The notes below the pieces were generated by a model. That model made no database searches and was not told the DNA's origin. It saw only the letters and a list, made by a program, of their open reading frames with translations. Shown piece by piece: positions 37,965 to 40,501 of a stretch of DNA of 40,501 nt (positions are counted from its first letter, which is position 1; each line of letters opens with the position of its first letter). This stretch comes from Holophagae bacterium. GTDB lineage: Bacteria; Acidobacteriota; Thermoanaerobaculia; Thermoanaerobaculales; Sulfomarinibacteraceae. The stretch lies in the NCBI GenBank assembly GCA_030618605.1, contig JAUXDC010000004.1:1-40501 (forward strand), in the 5' to 3' direction. Made by a program: the position numbers and the translations under genes.

Positions 37965-40501
37965 TCATGGCGTAGCCCACCCCCACCGCGCGGTGTCACC
38001 ACTCTCAAATCCGTCGATGAACAGGAGGTCCGATTCGGCGCAACCCTGGATGACCACATCGTCGATGTACCACCCTTCGTGGCCTACAGAGGAATCCGTG
38101 CCGAGACGGAGGCGGAAACGAATGGTCTGGCCGGCATAGGCGTCCAGGTCAATGACCGATTCCAGCCAGTCCTGCGGGTCGCCGCACCAGGCATCCAGTC
38201 CTCCGAGGGGATTGCTGCCGTCATAGATCGGGCCATCGTAGGGGTCCGTGACGAGCTGAGCCACGAGTTGCGTCCAACTACCACCGGAGTCCGTCGATAT
38301 TTCGAGAATGCCGCCGTCGTAACACCCTCCGGATCGGTCCTCGATTTCCTGCCAGTTCCAGAATTGCAGGGTCAACGGGAGGGTTTCCGTGGGAAGGATG
38401 ATGTCTTCTGATTCCAACCACTGATCGGTGACTGTGTCGACATCGTCGGCGAAGAACGCCCAGGATCCACTGTGGACCCGGGCGCCGGAGAGCTGCCACG
38501 TATCGCCCGTGCCACCGTGAGTCCAGCCTGAGCCGGTCCCTGCCTCGAAGTCATCATCGAAATAGAGGACCGGGCTTGTGCCGAGGCCGCAATCTCCGGG
38601 CAGTGCGACCGTCACGAAGTCAAACGTGCCGGACCACGATCCGGTGCCGCAGCCGTTGTCGGCCTGGACCCGCCAGAAATACTGGGTATTGGACTGGAAA
38701 TCGGCGTCGGGCGTGAAGGTCGTTCCACCAATGCCGGTCTCATCCAGCGCAAGGGTGGCAAACGCCGCATCGGTTGCCGCCTGGAGGTGGTATGTCCCGG
38801 CCTGGTCGGCGTCCAACCACTCGAAGATCGGCCTGAGTGGTTGGTTGAGCGCGCCGTTGTTGGGGGTGACCAACGTCGGGATCGAAGGTGTGGCGTCAAA
38901 CAGATTGAGAGATACGGTGTCCGTATGAAAGCTGCTGGCCGACGTCCCCGAGACTTCGATGATGGAGGCCCCGGCGGAAGCGCTACCGGTCTGGCCGATC
39001 GTCATCACGGTCGAATTTCCGGGTGTCACCGGATTGGTGGTGAAATTGACTGTCGTTCCGGTAGGTTCCCCGGAGGCGGTCAGGGTGACGGGTTCCGAGA
39101 ATCCGAGAATCGATCCCACATCGACGCTGAAAACTCCGTCGGCCGGAGCACACACGTCGAGCGATGCCGGCGTGACGTTCAGGGTGAAATCCGGCTCTTC
39201 AGAGCAGTTGAAGCACACGATCGCAAAGTCTTGATCGGTGATGTCACCGGAGTAGGGCACGCCGTCGCCGGCGATGTTGGTGGCTCGAACCGTGATCGTC
39301 GCCTGGCCCCCAGGCGCCGCGACAAAGACGTTTTCCAGGTTATTGAGGACATCCGCGGCGCCTCCAGTGGTCGACCAGCCTGCGGAAAAATCATTGCCGA
39401 GATAGGTCGTTCCATCAGTCTCCACTTCCAGATCCAAATTGTTGACGAGAGCGGGATTTGCGCCGACGGCGCCAGGTGCATCCGACCAGGCAAGGCTGAT
39501 TCTGAGGGGTTGCCCCGGGTCGTTGATGCCGACTGTCATCGTCCATACTTCGCCGGTGCCGTCGAAGGTGGTCTCCTGGTCCTTGTAGACCATCAGAACC
39601 CCAGGTTGGATAGCATCGGTGACGTTGATCCTTCCCCAGCCTTCGTTGATGTTGGGGATATCCGGCGTGCCCATGTCGACTGCGCTGTTGACCAGCAGGG
39701 CCTTGGCCATGGCTGGGCTGGGGTTGCCGCCGCCGTGGAATCCGCGCCACCACTGGGTGATCAACACGATTGAACCCGAGGTATGGGGTGCGGCCATCGA
39801 GGTGCCGCTGCACCAAGAGTATATGCCGCTGGTGCCGGCGATTGCTGACGTGCATTGTGAAGCGCCACCTTGCCTGAGGGCCGAGGCAATGTCCGAGCCT
39901 GGAACGGCAATTGTCGGCACCCACCGTCCATCGACAGCCGGGCCGCGGCTCGAAAAGCTCGAAATGCTGTCGATATTGTCCCCGCCTCGGTAATTCAGGG
40001 TCGAGGCGGTGACAATGAGATTCTTGGCTTCTTTGGGCGAGGTCAGGCCGGAAGTTCCCGAATTGCCGGCCGAGAAGACCTCGATGAAGGGTTCCGCGGT
40101 ATCGGCCGTGTCGAAGTTTCCGTCCCGCACCATCAGGTCATGGGTGCGTTCCGAGGCCTGGTATCCGTGGAGGGTTCCTTCACTGGTGGTCCACGAGTTG
40201 TTGCCGCCGATTGCGCTGCCGAGAACGGCTTGTTTGCTGTGTTCTTGCCAGCCACCGGTTGGTGGCCAACCGGAACCGCACAGGGAGTTCATTGCGAAGA
40301 TGCTGTAGGAAGGCGCCATTCCCAAGCCGTACAGGAATCCGTCTGCATCGGCGTATCCGGCCGAGGCGTCTCCGCCCATGACCCCCGTTACATGAGTCCC
40401 ATGGCCGCCACTCGAGCAGTCATTTCCGGGTGGAGACGAGGGTGCGCCTGGGAAACTGTAGCCACCGACGATGTGGGCGTTGAGATCCGGGTGGGCGTAG
40501 T
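37965..40501 (-). CDS. Secreted subtilisin-like (S8) serine protease with jelly-roll-like domain and C-terminal DGFESG tag; N-terminus beyond the window
   Basis: GGHGTHVTGVMGGD (His region, read through 40380-40501), CSGTSMAAPHTSG (Ser region); ends LLFIDGFESGDTARWGWATP. Confidence 0.9.
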   Translation of the reverse strand, partial: YAHPDLNAHIVGGYSFPGAPSSPPGNDCSSGGHGTHVTGVMGGDASAGYADADGFLYGLGMAPSYSIFAMNSLCGSGWPPTGGWQEHSKQAVLGSAIGGNNSWTTSEGTLHGYQASERTHDLMVRDGNFDTADTAEPFIEVFSAGNSGTSGLTSPKEAKNLIVTASTLNYRGGDNIDSISSFSSRGPAVDGRWVPTIAVPGSDIASALRQGGASQCTSAIAGTSGIYSWCSGTSMAAPHTSGSIVLITQWWRGFHGGGNPSPAMAKALLVNSAVDMGTPDIPNINEGWGRINVTDAIQPGVLMVYKDQETTFDGTGEVWTMTVGINDPGQPLRISLAWSDAPGAVGANPALVNNLDLEVETDGTTYLGNDFSAGWSTTGGAADVLNNLENVFVAAPGGQATITVRATNIAGDGVPYSGDITDQDFAIVCFNCSEEPDFTLNVTPASLDVCAPADGVFSVDVGSILGFSEPVTLTASGEPTGTTVNFTTNPVTPGNSTVMTIGQTGSASAGASIIEVSGTSASSFHTDTVSLNLFDATPSIPTLVTPNNGALNQPLRPIFEWLDADQAGTYHLQAATDAAFATLALDETGIGGTTFTPDADFQSNTQYFWRVQADNGCGTGSWSGTFDFVTVALPGDCGLGTSPVLYFDDDFEAGTGSGWTHGGTGDTWQLSGARVHSGSWAFFADDVDTVTDQWLESEDIILPTETLPLTLQFWNWQEIEDRSGGCYDGGILEISTDSGGSWTQLVAQLVTDPYDGPIYDGSNPLGGLDAWCGDPQDWLESVIDLDAYAGQTIRFRLRLGTDSSVGHEGWYIDDVVIQGCAESDLLFIDGFESGDTARWGWATP

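Overview
40.5 kb chromosomal window, GC-rich and mostly single-gene transcription units. Gene content suggests an Acidobacteriota-like or similar Gram-negative lineage, but that is a guess and was not tested. Housekeeping genes recognised: coaX, pgsA-type CDP-alcohol phosphatidyltransferase, murA, a holC-like gene, leuS, tRNA-Ala(CGC), purF, a CysQ/HAL2-type nucleotidase and a CCA-adding enzyme-like nucleotidyltransferase. Accessory content: an octaheme HAO-like cytochrome, a YefM-YoeB toxin-antitoxin pair, a Ser/Thr kinase with a TolB/WD40-like propeller, a paired receiver-headed histidine kinase and GGDEF-EAL protein, and several large secreted enzymes (endonuclease I, two trypsin-like proteins, one subtilisin). 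Best candidates for something undescribed: (1) four secreted proteins end in the same short C-terminal tag, C-x(n)-h-F-x-D-G-F-E-x-G-x-T-x2-W, and a small lipoprotein carries the same string; (2) a kinase / 62-aa peptide / radical SAM-SPASM locus resembling a RiPP system, with an apparently gutted maturase; (3) intergenic arrays of degenerate but strictly phased 6-, 7- and 8-nt repeats, several arranged as inverted pairs; (4) a trypsin-like protein whose catalytic His is replaced by Tyr, divergent from an intact paralog. No CRISPR array or rRNA was seen. All calls come from reading the sequence; no database search was run.
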